NCBI RefSeq assembly: GCF_002837185.1
Contig: NZ_KZ477987.1
Location: 124,001-188,000, forward strand
DNA from: Pseudomonas fluorescens
Lineage (GTDB): Bacteria; Pseudomonadota; Gammaproteobacteria; Pseudomonadales; Pseudomonadaceae
Reading direction: 5' to 3'
Length of the DNA stretch: 64,000 bases
Below the pieces are notes generated by a model. It ran no database searches. It saw nothing but the letters and a program-made list of their open reading frames with translations, and was not told the origin of the DNA. Position 1 is the stretch's first letter; each line of letters starts with the position of its first letter. Positions 52,627-61,822 of the stretch are shown piece by piece. A program made the position numbers and the translations under genes.

Positions 52627-53817
52627 ATGGATTCTCAACAGCGAAGCGCCGCACTCCGGCTCCGAGCTAAAAGCCAAGAGCGCCTCGCGGCATGGCGACC
52701 AAGGAAAGGAACAACAACAGTGGCTCCTAGAGATCCGGTAAAAACACAGCGCAATCGTCGGATTGCTGAGCTTTCGGCGGAAATAAACGAACTTAAGGAA
52801 AACGTTCTAAAAGTCACCTGTTACCCAAGCGAGCATTCGTTGAATGCGACTTATGGCGGGAAGCACGCCGAGTACATCGACATCAAGCACGAAGTCATCG
52901 ACTCACCCGGGCAGTTCATCGCGCTCTATGTCCGCGGTTTCCTCAAAGTCCTCGATGAACTCGGATCTGCCGCACGGCCCGGCAATCCCTACTTCGACGC
53001 TCACGCGCACATCAAGAACTCCAAGATTGTGGAGCGCTGGTTCAAATTGTTTCTAACTCGAACCTACCTTCGTCAATTCGATGCACTTGCCCGAAAGCGT
53101 CCAGAAGTAGAGGACGCCGAAATTTGGATAGGTCAGAAAAATGCATCCTATGGCATCCTGGTAACTCCCCGGTTCAAAAATGGAGCCTGGGAGAATGATA
53201 AGAGCGAGATTCGGCATTTCAAACCGAATTACTGGACCATCGGCCATATCCTGCAGACTGGTTTCGTAATACCCGACGAAGATGATCGCATTGAGTTTTC
53301 TTCCGTAGATCAATATCTGAAGTTCTTCCGCCAGACCCTAGTGCGCAACTCTGGATCAACGCACGAAATGGAAATAACAAAGCGCTACTGCCAATTCGTG
53401 CTCGATAGCGAGCATCCACTGGACGTACCGCTGCTGATTCCGGAACTGCGCTACGGAGGAAAGGTGGCTAACCATGAGCACCGCCTAGATTTCACCATCA
53501 TTGATCCCTTCACCTTGTCGAAGGTCGGTTTCGAAATTTCGCCTTGGTCAACCCACGGCAGGCTGAAAGAAACCAGCGGTAAGACCCAGAAACTAATTAA
53601 TGAAGAGGCTCAGGCGAACTTCGAGAAGGAGATGCGCAAGCTCAAGGCCTATTTCCGAAAATGGGGTATCCCTATCATCGTTTACACAGATACCGACCTG
53701 AAGGATCACGATGGCATCTTCGAAGAGATGGCCGCGTACCTTTCCCCGACTCGCAAGGCCAAGCAGTTGGAGTTTCATGCCATGGAAGACTTTTTGGCGT
53801 TCAAACCCAGTCGCTAA
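52627..53817 (+). CDS. Nuclease-like protein of unknown family
   Basis: 396 residues. N-terminal basic helical region (RLRAKSQERLAAWRPRKGT) and a central domain (WIGQKNASYGILVTPRF, YWTIGHILQTGFVIPDEDD). The C-terminal part (about 275-390) shows RLDFTIIDPFTLSKVGFEIS, then NFEKEMRKLKAYFRKWGIPIIVYTDTDL: a D...ExS pattern followed by a helix and strand as in PD-(D/E)xK nucleases or the TnsA/VSR folds. I cannot assign a family. It stands alone between DUF4238 and the chemoreceptor; a defence nuclease is plausible. Confidence 0.6.
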   Translation: MDSQQRSAALRLRAKSQERLAAWRPRKGTTTVAPRDPVKTQRNRRIAELSAEINELKENVLKVTCYPSEHSLNATYGGKHAEYIDIKHEVIDSPGQFIALYVRGFLKVLDELGSAARPGNPYFDAHAHIKNSKIVERWFKLFLTRTYLRQFDALARKRPEVEDAEIWIGQKNASYGILVTPRFKNGAWENDKSEIRHFKPNYWTIGHILQTGFVIPDEDDRIEFSSVDQYLKFFRQTLVRNSGSTHEMEITKRYCQFVLDSEHPLDVPLLIPELRYGGKVANHEHRLDFTIIDPFTLSKVGFEISPWSTHGRLKETSGKTQKLINEEAQANFEKEMRKLKAYFRKWGIPIIVYTDTDLKDHDGIFEEMAAYLSPTRKAKQLEFHAMEDFLAFKPSR

Positions 53818-54145
53818 TGTTCTGTTTCCAATAAAACGCTCTCTTCACTTGCGTCTCCCATGGCTGCTTGCTCGATAATCGTCATGTGGTTTCGTTTAGG
53901 AAGATGTTCAGTAAGCGTCTGCCAAAGTCACCTTGTATGACTCAGAACGGTATAAGCAGTCCTTCAGAAAGCCGTAGGACGGCTGATAATCCATGGCCTG
54001 ACCTCATCCGGCGTCATGAAAAGCCTCGTTTATCGCGTTGAGCAAAGTAGCCCTTATAGGCGCGTCACCCTCTCACCTACCAATCCTCAAATACCCGAAA
54101 GTCATTCTCTCGGGCATTTGAGCATCCGGTAAAAAAACTTGTAAC
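53818..54145. other. 328-base gap with an inverted repeat
   Basis: Contains TCAAATACCCGA (54087-54098) facing TCGGGCATTTGA (54110-54121), 12-bp arms with one mismatch, 24 bases beyond the chemoreceptor stop; no T run follows, so it is an uncertain terminator. Nothing else seen. Confidence 0.5.
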
Positions 54146-56107
54146 TCAGTTCACCTTGAACCGTCCCACCAGCCCCTGCTGTTGCTCGGCCAAGCGGGCT
54201 AACTCGCGGCTGGTGACGGCGGTTTGTTCAGCACCGGCGCTGACCTGGATAACCAGAGTGTTGATGTCGTTTACGTTGCGGTGGATCTCCTCGGCAACCT
54301 GACTCTGTTGTTCTGCCGCCGAGGCGACCTGTATGTTGCTGTCGCTGATGGTCGCGATGCCCTCGGCTATTTCTTCTAGCAACTCCCCTGCGCGCACTAC
54401 GTTGCTCGCGCCTTCTTGAGCCTTCCCTAGAGTTTCCTGCATGGAAGTGGCGGCACGGTCGGAGCCGGATTGCAGATTGGCGATCATCTTCTGGATACTG
54501 ACGGTGGAATCCTGAGTCTTTTTGGCCAGATTCCGCACCTCATCGGCGACCACGGCAAATCCACGACCCTGCTCACCGGCACGGGCAGCCTCAATGGCAG
54601 CGTTCAAAGCTAGCAGATTGGTTTGCTCTGCTACACCACGAATCACATCCAAAACCGAGGAGATGGAATAGCTTTCACCCTTGAGCTCCTCAATGATTCG
54701 GGATGTTTGTTCGGCCTGAACCTCAAGCCCTTTGATCAAGCTGATGGTGTTCTCGATTTCAGCCTTGCCCTGCATAGTGCTGGCATTAACGCGCTGCGAC
54801 ATCTCTGCGGCGTCGGTAGTGCTGCGCGCCACGTCTTTGACCGTGGCGCTCATCTCGCTGATGGCAGTGACCACCTGATCGGTGCCTTGACGCTGCTGGA
54901 CGACGTTATTGCTAGTTTGCAGGGCCACAGCCGAAGACTGCTCGGCGGCGGTCGCGACCTGCGCCGTGGCACTCCCGATCTCACGGATCACTTCACCGAT
55001 CTGTATGGCCATGTTATCCAGGTTACGCGAGATCTCGCCAAACTCGTCTCTGCCGGTGTAACGGGTTCTGGCAGTTAGGTCACGCGTGGATAGCGAAATA
55101 AGGGTGCGGTTCACGTCGACCACAGCGATTTTGATATTGCGAATAATCACCGAAGCGAGCCACAGCACCGCAATCAACATCAGAATGACGGTGGCTATTG
55201 CGACATACAGACTGCGCTGGGCATCGGTACGCGCGACATTGGCTAGGCTCACGACCGTCTGGCCCAGTTCAGCCTCGACCTGAGCCATCATGTCGATACG
55301 GCTGGTGGAAAGGTTGAACCAGTCTTCGGGTTTGATATTAAGCGGATCGCCTAGAGGCGTATCAAATCCGAGTTTTTGCAGGCGAGCTACATCGACGGAT
55401 GCGGGCTGTTGTAGAACCGCATCCAGCTTATTTTTGAACACGGCAGGAGCCCAGCGTTGAAAGGCCTCGAAATAGCCGGAGAACTCGCCCATGTTGCGGC
55501 TGAAACGTGACAACAGCGGCGCATCAAAACGGTTTTGGTTGAATGCCAGGCCAAGCAGTACACGCTCTCGACCAGAGCGCTCTTTCATGTCTACGAACTG
55601 ATTGAGTGAACTCAGCCCACGCAGGATTTCCGGATCCTCAATGCTGGTTTCCAGTGAGTAAGAGAAGCCGATCAAATTTTTGATAAGATCGGTGAATCGG
55701 GTGCCGGACTCGCCGTTATTGATTGCGAGCGTGTCCACCTGCTGACGCAGTCCGGCCAAACCATCAATTGCGCGCAGCATCTTGTCAGGCGCGATAAGAC
55801 CCTCGGTCGATTGCGCATGCATCGCGCTCACCGCACGGTCGGTTTCTTGGCGTAAGACTTTCAACTTGTCCTGCATCGTCTTACCACCGCTGCCCAGAAA
55901 CACGCCGCTTGCGCCGCGCTCACGCTGGATAGTGGTTACTACGTCACTGAGTTTCTGCGCGGTGCCGGTAGCGGTGACCGCTCGGTTCATCTCGCTCAGT
56001 GTCTCTCGTTTGTCAGCTACAAAAATCCCGGCGAAGACCAGAAAGCCCAACAGGGGAAACATCAAAATAAGCAGTAGCTTTGTACTCAAAGGAGCATTTC
56101 TAAGCAT
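54146..56107 (-). CDS. Methyl-accepting chemotaxis protein with NIT sensor domain
   Basis: 653 residues from ATG 56105-56107 (TGAGG six bases upstream); a TTG 14 codons upstream is in frame. Order: membrane helix 1 (about 10-30), periplasmic NIT-type nitrate/nitrite sensor (about 40-290, [23 protein letters not shown] is the family opening), membrane helix 2 (about 305-325), HAMP ([25 protein letters not shown]), and the signalling domain with the hairpin tip [38 protein letters not shown]. It reports to CheA through CheW. Its presence in the island suggests accessory or displaced gene cargo. Confidence 0.92.
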   Translation of the reverse strand: MLRNAPLSTKLLLILMFPLLGFLVFAGIFVADKRETLSEMNRAVTATGTAQKLSDVVTTIQRERGASGVFLGSGGKTMQDKLKVLRQETDRAVSAMHAQSTEGLIAPDKMLRAIDGLAGLRQQVDTLAINNGESGTRFTDLIKNLIGFSYSLETSIEDPEILRGLSSLNQFVDMKERSGRERVLLGLAFNQNRFDAPLLSRFSRNMGEFSGYFEAFQRWAPAVFKNKLDAVLQQPASVDVARLQKLGFDTPLGDPLNIKPEDWFNLSTSRIDMMAQVEAELGQTVVSLANVARTDAQRSLYVAIATVILMLIAVLWLASVIIRNIKIAVVDVNRTLISLSTRDLTARTRYTGRDEFGEISRNLDNMAIQIGEVIREIGSATAQVATAAEQSSAVALQTSNNVVQQRQGTDQVVTAISEMSATVKDVARSTTDAAEMSQRVNASTMQGKAEIENTISLIKGLEVQAEQTSRIIEELKGESYSISSVLDVIRGVAEQTNLLALNAAIEAARAGEQGRGFAVVADEVRNLAKKTQDSTVSIQKMIANLQSGSDRAATSMQETLGKAQEGASNVVRAGELLEEIAEGIATISDSNIQVASAAEQQSQVAEEIHRNVNDINTLVIQVSAGAEQTAVTSRELARLAEQQQGLVGRFKVN

Positions 56108-56359
56108 GGCAGGCCTCAGGGCTTGAAGATGTTGTTTAAAGCTATCCAAGGCGAACGTTCTATGAAGTCGACGTCTGATAGAGCCCAGGATGGTTCAGTA
56201 GTAGCCTGCCGTAGCCAGTTTTTTCTCCGTTCGGAATGTTTCGGCTGAAACCAGCAAAGCTTTACCTGTACCCGTGTATCGATAGGGGCCTAGGTACCGA
56301 GTAGGTGGGATCTTTAGCTAGTACGAAGCGTTGACATGGCAAAGCGGACTGCGAAAAAA

Positions 56360-56380
56360 AAGGCCCTCATTGAGGGCCTT
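56360..56380 (-). terminator. Intrinsic terminator of the MvaT-like gene
   Basis: Stem AAGGCCCTCA / TGAGGGCCTT, no more than a minimal loop, followed on the minus strand by seven or more T. It lies 20 bases after the stop at 56400. Confidence 0.85.
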
Positions 56381-56399
56381 TGCGTCTGCTAACTGTAAT

Positions 56400-56609
56400 T
56401 CACTTCGAAAGCCAAGACTCTACGACATCCGAACCATGCTCATTTTTCCAGGCTTTAAGCAGCTTGTGATTACCACCTTTGGTCTCAACGATCTCGCCCG
56501 AATGCGGGTTTTTGTAAACTTTCAACGAACGTGCCTTCCGAGTACCCTTCTCTGCAGGCGCAGACAGAGGTGGCGGTTCAAACGGAAGAGCACTGCCACC
56601 AGTAGTCAA
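56400..56609 (-). CDS. MvaT/H-NS-type DNA-binding domain without oligomerisation domain
   Basis: 69 codons from a TTG at 56607-56609; the frame is open for about 30 codons more upstream but has no ATG or GTG. Residues 29-69 (LKVYKNPHSGEIVETKGGNH, WKNEHGSDVVESWL) are the C-terminal DNA-binding domain of MvaT, which silences AT-rich foreign DNA. The N-terminal coiled coil needed for filaments (first ~60 residues of the usual 124) is absent, replaced by a Pro-rich leader. Either a broken mvaT copy or a competitor that blocks silencing. An intrinsic terminator follows. Confidence 0.6.
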   Translation of the reverse strand: MTTGGSALPFEPPPLSAPAEKGTRKARSLKVYKNPHSGEIVETKGGNHKLLKAWKNEHGSDVVESWLSK

Positions 56610-56816
56610 AGCGAGCGTGCCTGCGATAACTATGGTCGAAGCATCTGTCGTGATTTCAGGATTCGGGCAAAAGCTTGTGTGGCGTGAGAGAACGCATCGT
56701 GACCCAGGTCATCAATGGGTCCGCTCCCTCTTAATTAGTGCGTTCTGAACAAGAACCTGCAATCGAAGTGAACTACTATTTTCTTCTGCGGAAACGGCCG
56801 TTGTGGCCAAGCTGCA

Positions 56817-57122
56817 TCAACCTCTGTCCTTGAAGAAATCATCCCTCGTAATCAAACCGAATTCATCATTCGGCATTCTGCCATCATCGTCGAAGAGCCC
56901 TTGAGTACGCCGCTCTTGCTTGAGGCCGGCAACAGCTTGGAAAAAGCAGCCTTCACACAGGTGTATCTCGTAGCGCTCACCGTCATGCTTCGTTCCATAG
57001 CCCCAATGTGCCTGCAACGTTGCAAATTGAAGCCCACCGTTGTTTACCTTGGTGGTGAGCCGGCAGACATCGCAAACAACGTCTCTGACACCATCAATTT
57101 CGACCTTACCGATAACTTTCAT
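56817..57122 (-). CDS. Small zinc-ribbon-like hypothetical protein
   Basis: 101 residues with AGGAGATAGGAG before the ATG. Two Cys pairs (VVCDVCRLTT near 17-23 and HLCEGCFFQ near 55) can form a zinc knuckle around a beta hairpin; the acidic tail (LFDDDGRMPNDEFG) is exposed. No family recognised. Lies 80 bases after the DUF2384 gene and probably in the same transcript. Confidence 0.65.
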   Translation of the reverse strand: MKVIGKVEIDGVRDVVCDVCRLTTKVNNGGLQFATLQAHWGYGTKHDGERYEIHLCEGCFFQAVAGLKQERRTQGLFDDDGRMPNDEFGLITRDDFFKDRG

Positions 57123-57201
57123 CTCCTATCTCCTCACGTCAGCAAGCGTATGAAATCAGATGATCCCCGAGTGACCATATCTCGCGTGGAGGGGCACGCC
57201 G

Positions 57202-57672
57202 CTACTGATAAACACCCAAGCGAGCGCGCTCCAGGTATTCCATCACAACCTTGAAACCCACCGAGGTATTGAGCATCTCGAAAGGAACAATCCCTGACAG
57301 ATGCTTACATGACCGTCCCAGCCAATTCTCGGCGAGGGTTTGAGAGCCGAAGACCATCACTGCAAGCTCAAGTCCCTGGGCGTATTGGAGCGCTACAGCG
57401 CTCTGCTGGGGATTCAATCGGACTTCGTTCTGGAGATTACTCAGCCGTTGGATGGTCCGAGCGGACTTCCCCATGATTCGCTCTAGGAGCTTGTGAGCTT
57501 TAAACAGGCTTGATGAGCGGACCATAGCCTGAACATCACTGAGGGCAAAACCAGCTTGGACAAGGCGCAGGATGTCCAGATGACTCAAGCTTCCTGTCTC
57601 AGCATGGGTCAACTGGAACGTCGGCGGTTGAGCTGCGGCCCCTGTTTGAGGTCTCAAGATTGAAGAACTCAT
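57202..57672 (-). CDS. Xre/MbcA/ParS-type antitoxin-like protein (DUF2384)
   Basis: 156 residues from ATG 57670-57672 (GGGAGG eight bases upstream). N-terminal helical Xre-like region (LSHLDILRLVQAGFALSDVQ), then MGKSARTIQRLSN and the toxin-binding DUF2384 end (TLAENWLGRSCKHLSGIVPFE followed by SVGFKVVMEYLERARLGVY). These normally pair with RES-domain NADases. No RES gene is here; the gene 119 bases upstream is a sirtuin, another NAD user. It may be an orphan antitoxin or a new pairing. Confidence 0.75.
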   Translation of the reverse strand: MSSSILRPQTGAAAQPPTFQLTHAETGSLSHLDILRLVQAGFALSDVQAMVRSSSLFKAHKLLERIMGKSARTIQRLSNLQNEVRLNPQQSAVALQYAQGLELAVMVFGSQTLAENWLGRSCKHLSGIVPFEMLNTSVGFKVVMEYLERARLGVYQ

Positions 57673-57791
57673 TGGACTGACCTCCCAATGCTCTGTATGC
57701 CAGATTAAATCCGTTTCTCTCTCATTGTAGTGATCAGCCGCTTCGAAACATGAGTTAATCCCAACTCGGCTCGCTGGGTCGCTCAAGATAA

Positions 57792-58553
57792 CTACTTCAC
57801 TCCCAAGCATCCGAGCAACTCCGGCAGCACTTGCGCAGCGCTGCCTATCAACATGATCTCCCTATCGCCTCCCAGGCTCACATCCTCAAGATTTACATGG
57901 ATCACGGTGGCTTTTGCTTTGATGGCCATCTCAGGCAGGTCCGCTGCCGGCCTAACCACACCAGATGTCCCTACGGAGATAAGCACGTCGCAGGTCCTGA
58001 CGAGCCGCACAGCCGACAGCCAGGCATCCTCAGGTAAATTCTCCTTAAACCAGACTACTCCCGGTCGGGCTCGACCATTGCAGCGGCTGCACCTGGGCGG
58101 CTCAACCAACTCGCCCTCTTTGGGAATGCTCAACTGTTCTAGCTCCAATGCAATCGGACGGTGGCATGCAAAGCATTTCACGCTCAGCAGGGTGCCATGC
58201 AGATGGACAACTGCATCTACTCCGGCCCGCTCATGTAGATTGTCAATATTCTGGGTGATCACCGATACGTCCCAGCCAGCCTTCGCAAACTTGCGGATTG
58301 AGTAATGACCTGCGTTAGGTTGGGCCAGAGTGACTTGGCGCCGACGCCACAGATACCACCCCCATACCAGCGCGGAGTTCTCTCGAAACGCGTCAGCGGT
58401 TTCCAAACGCTGTGGGTCATGCTTTGCCCACAATCCAGTGAGTTTGTCTCGGAAGGTCGGTATGCCGCTCTCGGCAGATATACCCGCCCCCGTGAAGAAC
58501 ACGATTCGCCTGGCTACTGCCAGCACATCGGCCGCTTTCTGCATGTGGGTCAT
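57792..58553 (-). CDS. Sir2-family NAD-dependent deacylase (sirtuin)
   Basis: 253 residues from ATG 58551-58553 (CAGGTG upstream). Removes acyl groups from lysines using NAD+. Canonical motifs: GAGISAESGIPTFRD near residue 21, TQNIDNLHERAG near 100, catalytic His in HLHGTL, zinc Cys pairs CFAC and CSRC, GTSGVVRPA and VNLE at the end. It looks like a CobB-type enzyme rather than a short defence Sir2. The gene starts 28 bases after the TniQ stop and is probably co-transcribed with it, which is unusual. Confidence 0.88.
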   Translation of the reverse strand: MTHMQKAADVLAVARRIVFFTGAGISAESGIPTFRDKLTGLWAKHDPQRLETADAFRENSALVWGWYLWRRRQVTLAQPNAGHYSIRKFAKAGWDVSVITQNIDNLHERAGVDAVVHLHGTLLSVKCFACHRPIALELEQLSIPKEGELVEPPRCSRCNGRARPGVVWFKENLPEDAWLSAVRLVRTCDVLISVGTSGVVRPAADLPEMAIKAKATVIHVNLEDVSLGGDREIMLIGSAAQVLPELLGCLGVK

Positions 58554-58581
58554 GATGCACACCTGGCCGATCAGTACGGCC

Positions 58582-60144
58582 CTATCGTTTGAACAGCAGC
58601 TTCATATAGACCCGAGTTCGCGGATATCGATCTCGACGCTCCAGACGCTGTGCAAGGCGTGGGAGTAGGGAGAAAATCTGCGACTGCTTGAGACACAGGT
58701 TCTGATCCGATCCGAATCGCCGAATAATCTCAGCTTCCAACTCACGTTGCAGTCCCTCGTCCCTGCTCTCCCAATCGACTCGCGGATTAGGGTTTCTAGC
58801 AGGTTTGGGCATTTGACTAGCTTGCGCATACAACCACTCTCTGTCGTGACGATGCAGCCAGGTGTAAAGCGATTGGCATTCGCGGCGAAGCTCAGTGAGA
58901 GAATGCGATGGAAACTGCAACTGAAGCTCAGCCCATCGTAAGCGATGATCAGCCTGATCGAGAGCCATCCGTCGAGCCTCCCATGACGCTTGAACGCCAC
59001 GCTCCGCGCGGAGCAGCTTGTTCACCGTGGATATGGTGAGTTGAAACTCCCGGCAAATGTCATCCTTTGCCGTTCCTTCAGCAAGTCGGCTCAGTAAAAG
59101 TGCCCTGAGCTCAGGCTTGAGCCGCTTCGGCCGAGCGTGGCCCTTTCTGTTTGCCGGTGATACTGAAACGTCAGGTACTGGGGGTGACGTCGGCAGTGCC
59201 GAAAGCGCTTTCCGCTGAGCACAAGCGATATCGTGGCATACCGCAAAGGACGAAACCTCGCCGAATAGCCAGGTAATCATCATCAGGTGTTTGAGTGGAT
59301 GAATGTGCCGCCGTGGTGACCGCACCATTTGACTGATGAAGCTGGCGGCGGCGGTCTCAGTAGATGGTAGCCCACCATATGGACGAAACCTTCGCAAGGG
59401 GCTGATATGCGTCAACAGGCTGTGTGCCGCGCTTTCCGTTGGTAGCCACTTGCGGTAGAGCTGGGCGACCTCTACTGGATCAAAGTGCTTGGCCAAGCCT
59501 AGAGACCCCAACTCGCGGCACGCCGAGGCCAGTTGAGCGAGGCGTTCCCGTTCCAGGTAGGTGATCACGCCATAATCCGAATCGCGTAATGTGCCAGCCC
59601 AGGGCATCGTCCAAGTGAAGCGCCCACACCAACGGCGATTTTGGCTGCATTCGCAAAGCACTTCACTGTGCTCAGGGCATACCACCACGCCTGGGTACTG
59701 ATGGGACAGATGCCAATATGAGACCCCACACGAGTCCAGGTCCCGAGCCATGCAGGACCGGCAGGCTCGCAAAGGATGATCAGCACCAAATCCTCCACAA
59801 ACGAGGCCGAGTTGGTACTTCAGCGGTCCAAGCGATGGGCCTCTGATTTGAACAAGGGCGCCGGCGACTGAGCTATCCGACTGAAAAGGGGAGAAGAACG
59901 GGAAAATGGTGCGCTGTTCGATGATGGAGATGGCTTCTCCCCAAAGGCCCGAGGTGTTCCGCTCGAAAGCATCCAAACCACAAGGCACATCGTGCTTGAT
60001 GCACCGTTCTGAGAGGCTGAACAGCTGCTCGGTAGTCGCGGCTGGGCGGAGGTGACCAGACAGGAAATGCAGACGACTGCAAAGACTGAAGAACGTCTCT
60101 CCCGGTAGCCAAGCGAGGGAAAGTCCAAAACAAGAGGTAGCCAT
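58582..60144 (-). CDS. tniQ: TniQ/TnsD-family transposition target selector
   Basis: 520 residues from ATG 60142-60144 (GGAGAGG upstream). N-terminal TniQ domain (GLSLAWLPGETFFSLCSRLHFLSG) with a zinc finger (LRACRSCMARD...GVSYWHLSHQYPGVVVCPEH), then a TnsD-like C-terminal region with helix-turn-helix (AKDDICREFQLTISTVNKLL) and the tail YTWLHRHDREWLY. TnsD-type proteins bind a fixed chromosomal site and call TnsABC to it. Encoded divergent from tnsA with 715 bases between. The target site is unknown. Confidence 0.88.
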   Translation of the reverse strand: MATSCFGLSLAWLPGETFFSLCSRLHFLSGHLRPAATTEQLFSLSERCIKHDVPCGLDAFERNTSGLWGEAISIIEQRTIFPFFSPFQSDSSVAGALVQIRGPSLGPLKYQLGLVCGGFGADHPLRACRSCMARDLDSCGVSYWHLSHQYPGVVVCPEHSEVLCECSQNRRWCGRFTWTMPWAGTLRDSDYGVITYLERERLAQLASACRELGSLGLAKHFDPVEVAQLYRKWLPTESAAHSLLTHISPLRRFRPYGGLPSTETAAASFISQMVRSPRRHIHPLKHLMMITWLFGEVSSFAVCHDIACAQRKALSALPTSPPVPDVSVSPANRKGHARPKRLKPELRALLLSRLAEGTAKDDICREFQLTISTVNKLLRAERGVQASWEARRMALDQADHRLRWAELQLQFPSHSLTELRRECQSLYTWLHRHDREWLYAQASQMPKPARNPNPRVDWESRDEGLQRELEAEIIRRFGSDQNLCLKQSQIFSLLPRLAQRLERRDRYPRTRVYMKLLFKR

Positions 60145-60859
60145 GGGCACCTCTCCATGCGAAAGGCTTCTCGGGCACGCATACGTGCTGTGGATAACTT
60201 ATTGTAGCCGGATGGCAGTTGTGGATAGTTTTTTTGGAACTATCAGATAGCGTAGATATTCAGCTACGCCTTAGCGATGTGGATAACTTCTAAGTTATCC
60301 AACGAAGAGCAATTGAAACCTTTTGCACACATCAACCATACAAACTTACGCTATATCAAGCAGCTAGGGAAGGGACCGGAATCTTGTGTGCGCTTTGCAA
60401 AAAACTTTTAAGGTTGTCAACACAGCTTTCATAGCGTTACCATGCGTAATAATCGCTATAGGCTTAACTGCGAATCGATCTAAAAATGCATAGATAGCAG
60501 CGTATGCTAAGTCTCCAAACTTCGCTATGCGCCTAGAGCAAAAAGTTCGCTGCCAAGTAAAGTAGCCAAATTTAGAATATAAAGAGGTAAGCGGTATGAA
60601 GAATTCTGGTTAGCTTTTCGGGGAGCCAGAATAGACAAAGGCCTGAGTTTTACCCCAAGCCCCTGTGTCAAGATTAGTGCCCTGACACAATCATTGTCTA
60701 TCCGCGTGTGCGGGGCGTCAAGCCCTGCAGTCCCCCTTCGTCCCTTGAAACGTAAATCCGGGTGCCCCAACAGGACCAGGTCGTGTGCGTACGCCTTTCG
60801 TACGCATGTACTCCACTTGGCCACCTCTGGCAGAACAAGTGGTATGGGTATGGACAATA
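60145..60859. promoter_or_regulatory. Divergent tniQ/tnsA control region rich in repeats
   Basis: Holds four copies of GTGGATAACTT-like sequence (60190, 60221 variant, 60279, and inverted 60292-60301); the last two form a palindrome TGGATAACTTCTAAGTTATC CA (60280-60301). Six copies of an ATAGCG(T/A) motif in both orientations lie at 60247, 60271, 60350, 60431, 60455 and 60524. A TGTGTCA / TGACACA inverted pair is at 60664-60689. These are candidate TnsB or regulator binding sites; two of the GTGGATAA copies also match DnaA boxes. No gene is supported. Confidence 0.6.
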
Positions 60860-61822
60860 ATGATTTCTGAAAAAACGCTGAAGCGGATTAGAGACCGCCA
60901 GGGCAATTTCCGGTGGGGGGACGATTACGTTCCCGCCATTTGTGCTGTACCAGGTGAAGCCCCGAAGACTTCGAGGATCTGCCGCCTTAACAGCCGAAAG
61001 CTGGGCCGCACACTTCACCTGCTATCTATTCCTGAACGAGTGTTCACACAACTAGCGTTGTTCAATCCAGCAGTGTTTGAAATTCATGAGCAAAAAATGC
61101 TGCACCCGGTGCCGCATGTACATCCCCTGCATGGCCACCCTTTCGCCCTTGGCTTGAGTCTAAGTCCTCTAGTCGGAACTCTCGCCGCAGCAAAAGATAT
61201 AGGGATGGACCATGCCAAGGTGGTGATAGAAACGCCGTGCGGCGAACGCCAGTGGTCCGCCTACCCATACTTGGGTGACCTACTGATCTACCTCCGAGAG
61301 CCGGGCACAGCACCCTATGCTCTAAACTGGAACATCAAACTTTCCAAGTTTGATTTTATGGAGAAACGGCGTTCAAAAGTGAAATCATTAGAAGCGCGGA
61401 GAGAAGATCGTGAACGCGCTGAGTTACGTCTTCGCCTAGAAGAAACTTATTATGCAAGCGCCGGCATCAGAACAGTAAATCTCTCGCTCGACGATATAGA
61501 TCCAATTGTCGTAGCCAACTTGGATCAGATTTTCGGATTACATGATCGGCCTCTCAGCCTTGACTCTCAATTGCTGGAGGACTTCAGCCATCAACTGCAA
61601 GAGGACTTTAATATAGGTCGCCCTCCTGCGCTGGCAGCCATCGCCTACAGCAACAAATGGGGGCATCGGGATCAGTTTATCGCACGGATATACCAAGATA
61701 TTTGGAATCGAGCCCTGCCAGTAGACCTATTTCAATATATACAGATTGACCAACCACTTGGACAGGCCCGGTGCGAAGTGATTGACCACTATCGGGATTT
61801 CTTCTCGGAAGCCACCAAATGA
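60860..61822 (+). CDS. tnsA: TnsA-like transposase endonuclease
   Basis: 320 residues from ATG 60860; an in-frame ATG 25 codons upstream adds an aromatic stretch with no ribosome site. TnsA cuts the 5' ends of the element so that it can leave as a cut-and-paste transposon. The N-terminal PD-(D/E)xK-like fold is suggested by FNPAVFEIHEQKML (Glu), YLREPGTAPYALNWNIKLS (position of the ExK strand, here N-x-K), followed by a helical C-terminal half. Overlaps tnsB by ATGA. Confidence 0.75.
   Translation: MISEKTLKRIRDRQGNFRWGDDYVPAICAVPGEAPKTSRICRLNSRKLGRTLHLLSIPERVFTQLALFNPAVFEIHEQKMLHPVPHVHPLHGHPFALGLSLSPLVGTLAAAKDIGMDHAKVVIETPCGERQWSAYPYLGDLLIYLREPGTAPYALNWNIKLSKFDFMEKRRSKVKSLEARREDRERAELRLRLEETYYASAGIRTVNLSLDDIDPIVVANLDQIFGLHDRPLSLDSQLLEDFSHQLQEDFNIGRPPALAAIAYSNKWGHRDQFIARIYQDIWNRALPVDLFQYIQIDQPLGQARCEVIDHYRDFFSEATK

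Noticed and set aside
60145..60859. Plasmid-type replication origin
   Set aside because: DnaA-like boxes and iteron-like motifs are present, but there is no rep gene and the flanking genes are tniQ and tnsA.
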